Source: an uncultured beta proteobacterium (GTDB taxonomy: Bacteria > Pseudomonadota > Gammaproteobacteria > Burkholderiales > Burkholderiaceae_C). Taken from it: 35,526 bases of DNA. This document shows positions 1 to 7,557 of the stretch, one piece after another (position 1 is the first letter of the stretch; the number at the start of each line of letters is the position of its first letter). The translations under genes and the position numbers were made by a program. Where the stretch lies: the NCBI GenBank assembly GCA_903924955.1, contig CAIYDK010000613.1, forward strand, positions 1 through 35,526, given 5' to 3'. The notes below the pieces were generated by a model that was not told the origin of the DNA, searched no databases, and was given only the letters and a program-made list of their open reading frames with translations.

Positions 1-131
1 CGATTTTTGGCAACGTGGCGGATCTGACGGCCCGCCAGCCAAAATTTCAATAACAGGCTGGCGCAAAGGGCCAGAGCGAAGACTACCGTGGTGGTGAGCG
101 ATGCCGAAGGGTAAAAAAGAGAGTCTGTCAT
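1..131 (-). CDS. M48-type (Ste24-like) metallopeptidase, N-terminal fragment
   Basis: The reverse strand reads from an ATG at 131-129 without a stop to the left edge, giving 43 residues of a protein that continues outside the window. The visible part is one hydrophobic segment (about residues 12-30) followed by a basic stretch with the motif LAGRQIRHVAKNR. A membrane anchor followed by an RQIRHV-like stretch is what I associate with the membrane-bound M48 peptidases that sit divergently beside orn in Comamonadaceae. The catalytic HEXXH motif is not in the window. The start lies 37 bp from the start of orn, so the two promoters must be packed back to back or overlap the neighbouring coding sequence. 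The family assignment rests on context and a short N-terminus and is moderate only. Confidence 0.55.
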   Translation of the reverse strand, partial: MTDSLFYPSASLTTTVVFALALCASLLLKFWLAGRQIRHVAKN

Positions 132-168
132 GGCGCCCGAGTTTAGGCCATAGGCGACAATCACGGGC

Positions 169-741
169 ATGGCTGAACCTAACACCCCTTTACTAAGCAA
201 ATCTGATAAAAACCTCGTCTGGCTTGATTGCGAGATGACCGGACTGGACCCCGAGGCTGAGCGCATCATTGAAATTGCGGTGATTGTGACTGGCCCCAAC
301 CTGGAGTGCCGCATCGAAGGCCCTGTGTTGGTGATCCACCAAAGCGACGCACAATTGGACAAGATGGATGCGTGGAACAAGGGTACACACGGCAAGAGTG
401 GCTTGATAGCCAGGGTCAAGGCATCTACTACCACAGAGGAGCAGGCGCAAGATGAGCTGATTGCTTTTTTAAAGCAATACGTTCCTGCCAATGGATCACC
501 GATGTGTGGCAACTCCATTGGGCAGGACCGGCGTTTTCTGGTCAAGTACATGCCCAAGCTGGAAGCTTTTTTCCATTACCGCAATCTGGATGTCAGCACG
601 CTCAAAGAGCTTTCCAAGCGCTGGCGTCCAGAAGTCTATGCCTCGTTTAAGAAACAACAGCGGCATACCGCGCTGGCTGACGTGCACGAGTCCATAGATG
701 AACTGGAACACTACCGCCGGCACTTCCTCAAACTTGATTAA
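169..741 (+). CDS. orn: Oligoribonuclease (3'-5' exoribonuclease)
   Basis: This cytoplasmic exonuclease degrades 2-5 nt RNA oligomers to mononucleotides, finishing mRNA decay and, in c-di-GMP-using bacteria, hydrolysing pGpG. The 190-residue product has the family's usual length plus a short N-terminal extension. All DEDDh exonuclease residues can be placed: D20 and E22 in [12 protein letters not shown]120 in [10 protein letters not shown], and H166 and D171 in [18 protein letters not shown]. The ATG at 169 is the first in frame; the conserved core starts at about residue 14, so a slightly later start cannot be excluded. It is divergent from the M48-type peptidase. The role in pGpG clearance links it functionally to the c-di-GMP genes further along the window, but nothing suggests co-regulation. 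Confidence 0.95.
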   Translation: MAEPNTPLLSKSDKNLVWLDCEMTGLDPEAERIIEIAVIVTGPNLECRIEGPVLVIHQSDAQLDKMDAWNKGTHGKSGLIARVKASTTTEEQAQDELIAFLKQYVPANGSPMCGNSIGQDRRFLVKYMPKLEAFFHYRNLDVSTLKELSKRWRPEVYASFKKQQRHTALADVHESIDELEHYRRHFLKLD

Positions 742-787
742 TCTTTGCTTGGCGTTAAAGAATTAGGTAGAAACCCGAATTCGTGGC

Positions 788-820
788 ATAATCGAAGGCT
801 GCGCTACAAACAGTAGCGCA
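788..820 (+). promoter_or_regulatory. Candidate promoter -10 and 5' stem-loop of the helicase leader
   Basis: A CATAAT hexamer at about 788-793 resembles a sigma-70 -10 element; no good -35 element was found. The predicted start of transcription then falls at about 800, exactly where an 8-bp perfect hairpin begins (TGCGCTAC at 800-807, 5-nt loop, GTAGCGCA at 813-820). A second inverted repeat, ATGGTT/AACCAT, lies at 901-906/917-922. The leader to the helicase ATG at 970 would be about 170 nt long. Long, structured leaders are known for cold-inducible RNA helicase genes, where they allow regulation of stability and translation. Confidence 0.45.
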
Positions 821-969
821 TTTGTACATCTCCCTTCATTCACCGGGCTCGCCGATATGGGCCCCAAGCGCTGAAAAAATTCAGCCGCAGGTTCCGTTTG
901 ATGGTTGATGTTTTTTAACCATTGACGGAGCAGTCGCACACTCTGCGGCTCTCGCGTGTGAGTAAAACC

Positions 970-2847
970 ATGACTGACGCTTTTGAAGTGGCAGGTGCCT
1001 TTGCGCCTGCCGAAACATTTACCGAACCCCAAACTGCTGTTCATGCAGCAGATACTGTGGCTGCAGGCCTCGCGGTAGAAATCAATACACCTGAAGAACC
1101 CGCCGCACCAAATGGCTTTGTGGTGATGGGCCTGGCACCCGAGCTGGTGCACGCGGTCAAGGACCTGGGCTACACCCAACCAACATCCGTTCAGCTCAAG
1201 ACTATTCCGCTGGCATTGCCTGGAGATAGCGATGGAAAGTCAGCTGCCAAGTACATCGACTTGATGGTTTCCAGCCAGACGGGTAGCGGTAAGACCGCGG
1301 CCTTTCTGTTACCAGTGCTCCACACCCTGTTGAAGCAGCAGGCGCAAGCTGAAGCCGATGAACGCGCTGCTTTCGAGCGCGAAGTGGCCGAAGCGACCGC
1401 CCGCGGCGAAGCTCCACCCAAGCGTTCCAAGCGCAAGGACCCCACCAATCCTCGCAACTTCAAGGCTCCGGCGCCCGGCGCTTTGATCGTTTGCCCGACC
1501 CGCGAACTGGCACAGCAAGTGGCCAACGATGCGATCGACTTGGTGCAGCACTGCCGCGGACTGCGGATTGCCAACATCGTGGGTGGCATGCCGTACCAGT
1601 TGCAAATCGCCAAACTGCAAAATGCCAACTTGGTGGTGGCCACGCCCGGCCGCCTGCTTGATCTGCAACGCTCGATGCAAATCAAGCTGGATCAGGTGCA
1701 ATTCCTGGTCGTCGACGAAGCCGACCGTATGTTGGACCTGGGCTTCTCCGATGATCTGGCCGAGATCAACCAGCTCACCATTGCCCGCAAGCAAACCATG
1801 ATGTTCAGCGCTACCTTTGCGCCGCGCATTCAGCAGTTGGCTGCCCGCGTGATGCGTGAACCCCAGCGAATAACCATCGACAGTCCACAGGAAAAGCATG
1901 CCAACATTAAGCAGGTTCTGTTTTGGGCTGACAACGCCCACCACAAACGCAAGCTGTTGGACCACTGGCTGCGTGACACCACGATCAACCAGGCCATCGT
2001 ATTTGCGAGCACCCAGATTGAGTGCGATGGTTTGGCCAATGACCTACAGCAAGACGGCTTTGATGCCGTGGCTTTACATGGTGCCTTGAGCCAAGGCTTG
2101 CGTAACCGCCGTTTGATGGCGTTGCGCCAAGGGCAAGTCCAGATTTTGGTGGCAACCGATGTGGCCGCACGCGGTATCGACGTGCCCACCATCACCCACG
2201 TGTTCAACTTTGGTTTGCCAATGAAGGCCGAGGACTACACCCACCGCATTGGTCGTACAGGCCGCGCCGGACGTGACGGGCTGGCTGTGACCTTTGCCGA
2301 AGTGCGCGACCGCCGCAAGATTTTTGACATCGAAGCGTATACCCGCCAGCATTTCAAATCCGAGACCATTCCAGGTCTGGAACCCCAGCAGCGCTTCCCT
2401 GAAGCGCGCCCTGGTACCGGGGCCAGCTTCGGTGGCCGTGGTAGCCACAATGCCGACCGCGCACCCCGTGACCGCAACTTTGGCGGTGGCGGTGGTCGCC
2501 CTGGCTTTGGCGGCAACCGTGGTGGCAACGCAGGCTTTGGTGAAAGAAATGACGCTAGCCCCCGTGGAATGGGCGCAGGCAGCTATCAAAATAATAGTGA
2601 TTTTGGTGGTGGTAACCGTGACAATGGCCCCCGTGACGGTGGTGATAACGGTGGTTTCAACTATGCACGAAAAGGTGGCTTCAACGACCGCTTTGCAGGA
2701 CGTCCTGATGCCGCAGCCCCTCGTGGTGGTGATTTTGCTGCACGCAAGCCCGCCTTTAGCAAGCCTATGGGCGTGAAACCCGGCAACGCCGGCAAAGTGT
2801 TTGTTCCACGCGACGCCAAGAAGCGTGCGGCTCGCACGTTCGACTAA
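970..2847 (+). CDS. DEAD-box ATP-dependent RNA helicase (RhlE-like)
   Basis: This ATP-dependent RNA-unwinding enzyme probably acts in ribosome assembly or mRNA turnover, as in the RhlE/CsdA group. The start is set at the ATG at 970, giving 625 aa; a TTG at 922 would add 16 residues unlike the family and lies inside a hairpin. Domains in order: Q-motif region (QPTSVQ); Walker A SQTGSGKT at 102-109; motif II DEAD at 249-252; SAT at 280-282; C-terminal RecA lobe ending in motif VI HRIGRTGRAGR at 425-435. From about residue 485 the protein becomes a low-complexity Gly/Arg/Asn tail with many RGG-like repeats, typical of RNA-binding tails. A charged insert of about 40 residues (about 124-166) separates motifs I and Ia and is larger than in E. 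coli RhlE. A terminator follows the stop codon. Confidence 0.93.
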   Translation: MTDAFEVAGAFAPAETFTEPQTAVHAADTVAAGLAVEINTPEEPAAPNGFVVMGLAPELVHAVKDLGYTQPTSVQLKTIPLALPGDSDGKSAAKYIDLMVSSQTGSGKTAAFLLPVLHTLLKQQAQAEADERAAFEREVAEATARGEAPPKRSKRKDPTNPRNFKAPAPGALIVCPTRELAQQVANDAIDLVQHCRGLRIANIVGGMPYQLQIAKLQNANLVVATPGRLLDLQRSMQIKLDQVQFLVVDEADRMLDLGFSDDLAEINQLTIARKQTMMFSATFAPRIQQLAARVMREPQRITIDSPQEKHANIKQVLFWADNAHHKRKLLDHWLRDTTINQAIVFASTQIECDGLANDLQQDGFDAVALHGALSQGLRNRRLMALRQGQVQILVATDVAARGIDVPTITHVFNFGLPMKAEDYTHRIGRTGRAGRDGLAVTFAEVRDRRKIFDIEAYTRQHFKSETIPGLEPQQRFPEARPGTGASFGGRGSHNADRAPRDRNFGGGGGRPGFGGNRGGNAGFGERNDASPRGMGAGSYQNNSDFGGGNRDNGPRDGGDNGGFNYARKGGFNDRFAGRPDAAAPRGGDFAARKPAFSKPMGVKPGNAGKVFVPRDAKKRAARTFD

Positions 2848-2867
2848 TAGCAGTTGGCGCCAAATTA

Positions 2868-2890
2868 GGACCCCTCGGGGTCCTTTTTTT
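2868..2890 (+). terminator. Rho-independent terminator of the helicase gene
   Basis: GGACCCC (2868-2874) pairs with GGGGTCC (2877-2883) around a 2-nt turn and is followed by seven T residues. It lies 20 bp after the helicase stop and just before the convergent dehydrogenase stop at 2903. Confidence 0.92.
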
Positions 2891-2902
2891 GTGGCCGGTT
2901 GT

Positions 2903-3775
2903 TCAAGACATGCCGTTCCGGCTAGCCAGTTCTACAAACAGTCCTGCTTGGTCAAGGTCGGCAAGTCCGTGTTCTATGCTCTGTGCATACAGCTGTTCAA
3001 ATAAGGCCGTGATGGGTGCTTCATACCCAATTTCATGTGCCGTTGACAAAGCGTTTCGCAGGTCCTTCAGCTGAACGGACATGCGCCCTCTCGGTGCGAA
3101 GTCGCGCTCTACCATGCGCTGACCGTGCACTTGTAAAACGCGACTGTCGGCAAAGCCACCGGTGATTGCTTCTTTAACCTTTGCCATGTTGGCGCCTCCG
3201 CGTTCGCACAACAAAAGGGCCTCCGCAACAATGCCTATGGTCCCCCCCACAATCATCTGGTTGGCGAGCTTTGCGAGTTGACCGGCCCCGATTGGCCCCA
3301 CATGCGTGGCACGGCCAAAGACAGTCAGCACGGGCAGCGCCTGTTCGAAACTGCTGATTTTTCCACCCGCCATGATGGCCAGAGTGCCACTTTCCGCGCC
3401 GATGGTGCCGCCGGAAACCGGCGCATCAAGGTAGGCAATGTGTAGTTCGTTGAGGCGAGCCGCGTGGTCGCGAGCCTCAGTCGGATTGATCGATGACATA
3501 TCGATTAGCAGCGCTCCGGGCTTCATGGCGGCTGCGGTGCCCAGGTCAAACAGTACCTGTCCTACCACGGCGCCATTGTCCAGCATGGTGATGGTGATGT
3601 CGGCGTCACGTACAGCATCGGTTGGCGCTTCATGCACGATGGCGCCCGCTGACGCCAGACGTTGCGCCTTTTTCAACGTTCGATTCCATACGTGGACGCA
3701 GTACCCTGCGTCACATAGCCGACGCCCCATCGGAAAGCCCATCAGGCCGATGCCCAATATCGCAATATTCATCAT
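2903..3775 (-). CDS. NAD(P)-dependent beta-hydroxyacid dehydrogenase (tartronate semialdehyde reductase/GlxR-like)
   Basis: This cytoplasmic dehydrogenase belongs to the 3-hydroxyisobutyrate/tartronate semialdehyde reductase family, which interconverts beta-hydroxyacids and semialdehydes. The 290-aa length is normal. The N-terminal Rossmann motif GIGLMG is at residues 8-13, the substrate-binding DAPVSGG at about 118-124, and the catalytic lysine K169 in GQLAKLANQM. The C-terminal helical domain follows without interruption. The start is at the ATG at 3775, or three bases further on, behind an AAGGA ribosome site. The closest functional guess is 2-hydroxy-3-oxopropionate reductase of glyoxylate metabolism, but the substrate cannot be read from the sequence; no glyoxylate carboligase or hydroxypyruvate isomerase gene is adjacent. 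It is divergent from nosZ, and the roughly 300-bp gap holds the nosZ regulatory sites. Confidence 0.85.
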   Translation of the reverse strand: MMNIAILGIGLMGFPMGRRLCDAGYCVHVWNRTLKKAQRLASAGAIVHEAPTDAVRDADITITMLDNGAVVGQVLFDLGTAAAMKPGALLIDMSSINPTEARDHAARLNELHIAYLDAPVSGGTIGAESGTLAIMAGGKISSFEQALPVLTVFGRATHVGPIGAGQLAKLANQMIVGGTIGIVAEALLLCERGGANMAKVKEAITGGFADSRVLQVHGQRMVERDFAPRGRMSVQLKDLRNALSTAHEIGYEAPITALFEQLYAQSIEHGLADLDQAGLFVELASRNGMS

Positions 3776-3898
3776 ATTTTCCTTGTTCGACCTCAGAATA
3801 CAGCGCGAAGGGTACTTTCACCAACCGTAGTCGTTGAATTGCTGACAGATGACTGACGGACTTCGCCGTTTTTCTGTCTGTAGTCCGCCGGAATGGAG

Positions 3899-3912
3899 TT
3901 GACAAATATCAA
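3899..3912 (+). promoter_or_regulatory. FNR/DNR(CRP-FNR family)-type binding site upstream of nosZ
   Basis: The palindrome TTGACAAATATCAA matches the FNR/DNR/NNR consensus TTGAT-N4-ATCAA at nine of ten specified positions. Its centre is at 3905.5. A weak -10 candidate (TATACG at 3932-3937) would place transcription start near 3944, about -39 to -41 relative to the site centre, which suits activation by a class II CRP/FNR-family regulator. It implies induction by oxygen limitation (FNR) or nitric oxide (DNR/NNR); the sequence alone cannot separate these. The site lies about 160 bp upstream of the nosZ ATG. Confidence 0.8.
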
Positions 3913-3946
3913 ACAGTGCTCAGTGCCGGGCTATACGCTTTTAAAC

Positions 3947-3970
3947 CTAATCTGGATTAGTTTTTTTTTT
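3947..3970 (+). terminator. Terminator-like hairpin in the nosZ leader (possible attenuator)
   Basis: CTAATC (3947-3952) and GATTAG (3955-3960) form a short AT-rich stem followed directly by ten T residues (3961-3970). The orientation is that of an intrinsic terminator for rightward transcription. It starts within a few bases of the transcription start predicted from the FNR-type box. It could be an attenuator, a relic terminator that isolates nosZ from upstream read-through, or simply a weak structure outside the transcript if the true start lies further downstream. Confidence 0.4.
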
Positions 3971-4073
3971 GATCACCTGGCCTACCATTCTGCTCGTTAA
4001 ACAACCCGGTCGTGCCTGTGCGGCGATTGTGGTGGGGGCCTTGTGGTGAGCATTTCAACTTGGAGATAAGCAT

Positions 4074-6362
4074 ATGAAACGATTGAACAGAACAGCTGTA
4101 TCGCTGGTGGTTGGCTGCATGGGCTTTGCTGCCTCGGCAGTGTGGTCCGCCGACACATTGCAGGACGTGTTGAAAGAGCGAGGACTGAGTCAGCAGGATT
4201 TGTTGGCCGCAGCCAAAACTTATGTACCTACTGGAAAACGTGACGAGTTTGTGGTCTTTAGTTCTGGCGGGCAGTCGGGCCAGGTCATCGTTTATGCAGT
4301 TCCATCGATGCGTATTTTGAAATACATCGGTGTGTTTACGCCCGAGCCATGGCAAGGTTATGGCTTTGATGAAAGCTCGAAGAAAGTACTGGCTGGCGGC
4401 AAGATTGATGGTAAGGACATCACATGGGGCGATACCCACCATCCCGCTATCTCAGAAACCAACGGCGAATATGATGGACAGTTTCTTTTCATCAACGACA
4501 AGGCAAACCCCCGCATTGCCGTGATCGATTTGCGTGATTTTGAGACCAAGCAGATTGTGGTCAACCCGATCTTCAAGTCTGAGCATGGTGGTACGTTTGT
4601 AACGACCAACACCGAATATGTGATTGAAGCAGCCCAGTATGCTGCTCCTTTGGAAAACAAGAAGTTTTACCCGCTGGAAGAGTTCAACGAGAAGTATCGT
4701 GGCGGTATTACCTACTGGAAGTTTGACCGCAAGGAAGGCCGCATTGACACGGCCAAATCTTTCTCTCTTGAACTGCCGCCCTATTCGCAAGACTTGTCCG
4801 ATGCTGGCAAGTTGGCGTCTGAGGGCTGGTCTTTCACAAATTCCTTCTGCTCCGAGCGCTATGTTGGCGGTATTGAAAAAGGTCGCCCACCCTATGAGGC
4901 TGGCTGTTCCGCCAAGGACACCGACTACATGCACGTGATCAACTGGAAGAAGGCCGCTGAACTGGTTGCAGCTGGCAAAGCCAAGAAGATCAATGGACAT
5001 GACGTTCTGATGATGGAAACTGCCATCAAAGAAGGCATTCTGTTCCTGATTCCTGAGCCAAAATCCCCTCACGGTGTGGACGTCACGCCAGACGGAAAGA
5101 GCATCATCGTTGCAGGCAAGCTGGACACGCACGTGTCGGTTTACAGTTTTGAGAAGATCCAAGCTGCGATCAAAGCCGGCAAGTTTGAGTCCAAAGATCC
5201 GTACGGCATTCCAGTCATTGCCATGAAGGATGCTATCGCCACGCAAGTTTCTCTAGGACTTGGCCCACTGCATACCCAGTACGACAGCAAGCCTTGTGTT
5301 GCCTATACATCGTTGTATGTGGACTCGCAAGTTGCCAAGTGGAACTACTGCGAAGGTAAAGTTCTCGACAAGATCAGCGTGCACTACAACATCGGTCACT
5401 TGATGACCATGGAAGGTGATTCAACCAAGCCGGCTGGCAAGTATTTGGTTGCGTTGAACAAGCTCGCCATTGACCGCTTTGTACCAGTTGGTCCATTGCA
5501 TCCTCAAAATCACCAACTGATCGACATCAGTGGTGACAAGATGCAGTTGCTCTACGACATGCCGCTTCCTTTGGGTGAGCCGCATTACGCGGTGGCCATT
5601 GCAGCCAACAAGCTCAAGCCAGCAGTACGCTACAAGGTTGGAACCGATAGCCGTACTGATCAGCCACATCCTGGCGCCGCCAAAGCCGGTGAAGAGCGCA
5701 TCGTGAAGAAGGGCAACAAGGTCGAAGTGTTCGGAACACTGATCCGCTCGCACATCACTCCGGAGACTATTGAAGTCGAAGTGGGCGATGAGGTCACCAT
5801 CAACCTGACCAACCTTGAGCGCGCTCAGGACGAGACCCATGGCTTCACCGTGAGCACGTTCAATGTGCACGCATCGGTTGAGCCAGGTAAGACGGTTGCT
5901 GTGAAGTTCAAGGCCGACAAGGAAGGCGTCTATCCGTACTATTGCACGGAATTCTGCTCTGCATTGCACCTTGAAATGCAAGGCTACTTGTTGGTGAAGC
6001 CAAAAGGCTGGAAGCCCACCAAGGTCGGCTTGGCTGCTCAGAACTACACGGAAGCTGACTACAAGGCCACATTGAAGAAAGTGGCCGATACGCAGGCGAT
6101 TATTGACTCGGTGGTGGCCTACATCACTAGCGTCAACTACAAAGACTTCCCTGAAGTTGTGGCCATGGTTGACGACGCCTTTGACCAATTGGGCAAGACC
6201 AAGGACATCAAGGTCAAGCACGAGGCAGCTTTCGCCAAGAAAGATTGGGAAAACGCCAACCTGTGGGCAGAGCAGGTATGGCAATACCAGGTCAAAACCG
6301 CTGACCTCGGTTTGCGGGCCAAGACATTCCTTGAGCAAAATGGCGCCAAGAAAGTCAAGTAA
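4074..6362 (+). CDS. nosZ: Nitrous oxide reductase, clade II (Sec-dependent, atypical)
   Basis: Periplasmic multicopper enzyme that reduces N2O to N2, the last step of denitrification. The 762-aa product starts with a plain Sec signal peptide (hydrophobic stretch 8-22, no twin arginine), as in clade II. The seven CuZ histidines can be placed: H122 and H123 in GDTHHPAISET, H171 in SEHGG, H333 in SPHGVDV, H400 in GPLHTQYD, H442 in NIGHLMT and H504 in GEPHYAV. The DTHHPA form (not DVHHVH) is also clade II. The CuA cupredoxin domain has H589, C624, C628, H632 and M635 in CTEFCSALHLEM. About 115 further residues after the CuA domain form a charged, helical tail with no CXXCH haem motif. GGAG at 4062-4065 is the ribosome site. 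It heads the nos cluster. Confidence 0.97.
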   Translation: MKRLNRTAVSLVVGCMGFAASAVWSADTLQDVLKERGLSQQDLLAAAKTYVPTGKRDEFVVFSSGGQSGQVIVYAVPSMRILKYIGVFTPEPWQGYGFDESSKKVLAGGKIDGKDITWGDTHHPAISETNGEYDGQFLFINDKANPRIAVIDLRDFETKQIVVNPIFKSEHGGTFVTTNTEYVIEAAQYAAPLENKKFYPLEEFNEKYRGGITYWKFDRKEGRIDTAKSFSLELPPYSQDLSDAGKLASEGWSFTNSFCSERYVGGIEKGRPPYEAGCSAKDTDYMHVINWKKAAELVAAGKAKKINGHDVLMMETAIKEGILFLIPEPKSPHGVDVTPDGKSIIVAGKLDTHVSVYSFEKIQAAIKAGKFESKDPYGIPVIAMKDAIATQVSLGLGPLHTQYDSKPCVAYTSLYVDSQVAKWNYCEGKVLDKISVHYNIGHLMTMEGDSTKPAGKYLVALNKLAIDRFVPVGPLHPQNHQLIDISGDKMQLLYDMPLPLGEPHYAVAIAANKLKPAVRYKVGTDSRTDQPHPGAAKAGEERIVKKGNKVEVFGTLIRSHITPETIEVEVGDEVTINLTNLERAQDETHGFTVSTFNVHASVEPGKTVAVKFKADKEGVYPYYCTEFCSALHLEMQGYLLVKPKGWKPTKVGLAAQNYTEADYKATLKKVADTQAIIDSVVAYITSVNYKDFPEVVAMVDDAFDQLGKTKDIKVKHEAAFAKKDWENANLWAEQVWQYQVKTADLGLRAKTFLEQNGAKKVK

Positions 6363-6390
6363 GACTAACTAAGGTAAGTGAGTTGTAAAT

Positions 6391-6417
6391 CGGGGGGGCG
6401 ATCAGATCGCTCCCCCG
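6391..6417 (+). promoter_or_regulatory. Strong intercistronic hairpin between nosZ and the first cytochrome c gene
   Basis: A 12-bp stem with one G-U pair and a 3-nt loop (5' arm 6391-6402, 3' arm 6406-6417) sits 28 bp after the nosZ stop. Only a poor T-rich stretch (TTCTTT) follows a few bases on, so it is not a classical terminator. The likely role is to protect the 3' end of nosZ mRNA after processing, or partial termination that keeps nosZ expression above that of the downstream genes. Confidence 0.75.
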
Positions 6418-6441
6418 AAGTTCTTTGAAAAAGGTAAAACC

Positions 6442-6768
6442 ATGAAGTTAAAGTTGTTTTTCGCCGCTGGGATCGCCGCATTGGCCTCCAGTGCTGCCAT
6501 GGCCGATGGTGCCGCGCTGTACGCTGAAAAAACGTGTATCGCCTGCCACGGCAAAGAGGGTAAGAAACCGATGATCCCGGCGTTCCCCAAAATAGCGGGA
6601 CAAAACGCCGCTTACATCGAACTACAAATGCGTGACATAAAGAGCGGCGCGCGGGCCAATGGCAGCAGCGCAGCGATGAAGGGTGTTATGGTCAACCCTG
6701 AAGGCGTGGAACTCGTGACGGACAAGGATATTAAAGACTTGGCGCTGTATCTTTCCAAGCTCAAGTAG
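6442..6768 (+). CDS. Small periplasmic monohaem cytochrome c (NosC1-like)
   Basis: A 108-aa class I cytochrome c with an N-terminal signal peptide (cleavage probably after the AMA at about residue 21), one haem-binding motif CIACH near residue 32, and a probable Met axial ligand in the SSAAMKGVM region. It is preceded by a good ribosome site (AAAAAGG) and the nosZ-nosC1 hairpin. In clade II nos clusters such as that of Wolinella, small c-type cytochromes next to nosZ are proposed to pass electrons from the membrane NosGH quinol dehydrogenase to N2O reductase. Position and size support the same role here. The label NosC1 is by position, not by demonstrated orthology. Confidence 0.88.
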   Translation: MKLKLFFAAGIAALASSAAMADGAALYAEKTCIACHGKEGKKPMIPAFPKIAGQNAAYIELQMRDIKSGARANGSSAAMKGVMVNPEGVELVTDKDIKDLALYLSKLK

Positions 6769-6804
6769 TCCGAATCCCAATTGCAAACATCCGGAGTTAC
6801 AAAT

Positions 6805-7548
6805 ATGAAAAAAATTCTTGTGCTGGCGCTGTCGCTGGTTTTAGCCCCCGTGATCGCCTTCGCTGGCGGCCCACCTGCCGCCACGCAGGCTGGTATTGAA
6901 TCCAAAGATTACAAATGGAACGCTCAGGAAGGCGAAAAAATTGAAGCCCTTAAGCTCAAGGGCAGCGCCAAAGAAGGTAAAGAGGGTTACGAGGTATGCG
7001 GTGCCTGCCATCTGCCTTCAGGGGCTGGGCGTACTGACGGCACGTTTCCACAACTTGCCGGTCAGCACACTACGGTCTTGATCAAGCAAATGGCGGATAT
7101 TCGTGCAGGCCTGCGCGACAACCCGACCATGTACCCCTTCGCCAAGGAGTTGACTGATGCGCAAGAGCTAGCCAACGTGTCCGCTTACATCGAGAGCCTG
7201 TGCATCCCTATTGACCATGGACGCTACGAAGGTGCTGATGCAGCCAAGCAAATTGCGGACGGCAAGACGATGTACGAGAAAGAGTGCATTGAGTGCCACA
7301 AGGCCAATGGTGAAGGCGTCAAGGACAAGTTCTATCCGGTGCTCGCCGGACAGCATTACAAGTACCTGTTGCGTCAGATGACCGAGATTCGCGATGGCAA
7401 ACGCCGCAACGCTAATCCGGACATGGTGACCATCATCAAGAAATACGACAATGCGCAACTTGTCGCCATTTCTGCCTATCAGTCCAGCCTGGTCATGCCC
7501 GGCTCGATGTGTAAAGCGGGTGCTGCAAAGCCTGCCAAGAAAAAGTAA
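6805..7548 (+). CDS. Periplasmic dihaem cytochrome c (NosC2-like)
   Basis: A 247-aa cytochrome c4-like protein with two class I haem domains: CGACH in the first half and CIECH in the second, each followed by a GQH...K/R-Q-M pattern (LAGQHTTVLIKQM and LAGQHYKYLLRQM). The start chosen is the ATG at 6805, which gives a clean signal peptide and a CCGGAG ribosome site; the upstream start at 6781 would place nine extra residues before the signal. It probably relays electrons to NosZ or to the smaller cytochrome. A second dihaem protein of similar design is encoded at 27435-28091 on the other strand, so this organism has at least two related electron carriers. Confidence 0.88.
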   Translation: MKKILVLALSLVLAPVIAFAGGPPAATQAGIESKDYKWNAQEGEKIEALKLKGSAKEGKEGYEVCGACHLPSGAGRTDGTFPQLAGQHTTVLIKQMADIRAGLRDNPTMYPFAKELTDAQELANVSAYIESLCIPIDHGRYEGADAAKQIADGKTMYEKECIECHKANGEGVKDKFYPVLAGQHYKYLLRQMTEIRDGKRRNANPDMVTIIKKYDNAQLVAISAYQSSLVMPGSMCKAGAAKPAKKK

Positions 7549-7557
7549 ACAGCCGAC

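Noticed and set aside
922-969. TTG start for the DEAD-box helicase
   Set aside because: It would add 16 residues not seen in the family and lies inside an inverted repeat; the ATG at 970 is more likely.
3776-3898. Short open frames on both strands between the dehydrogenase gene and the FNR box
   Set aside because: They are extensions of antisense frames from the dehydrogenase gene, without ribosome sites or recognisable protein features.
5421-6338. 305-residue open frame on the minus strand opposite the end of nosZ
   Set aside because: It is antisense to the CuA and tail region of nosZ, which shows clear protein conservation; there is no ribosome site or family match.
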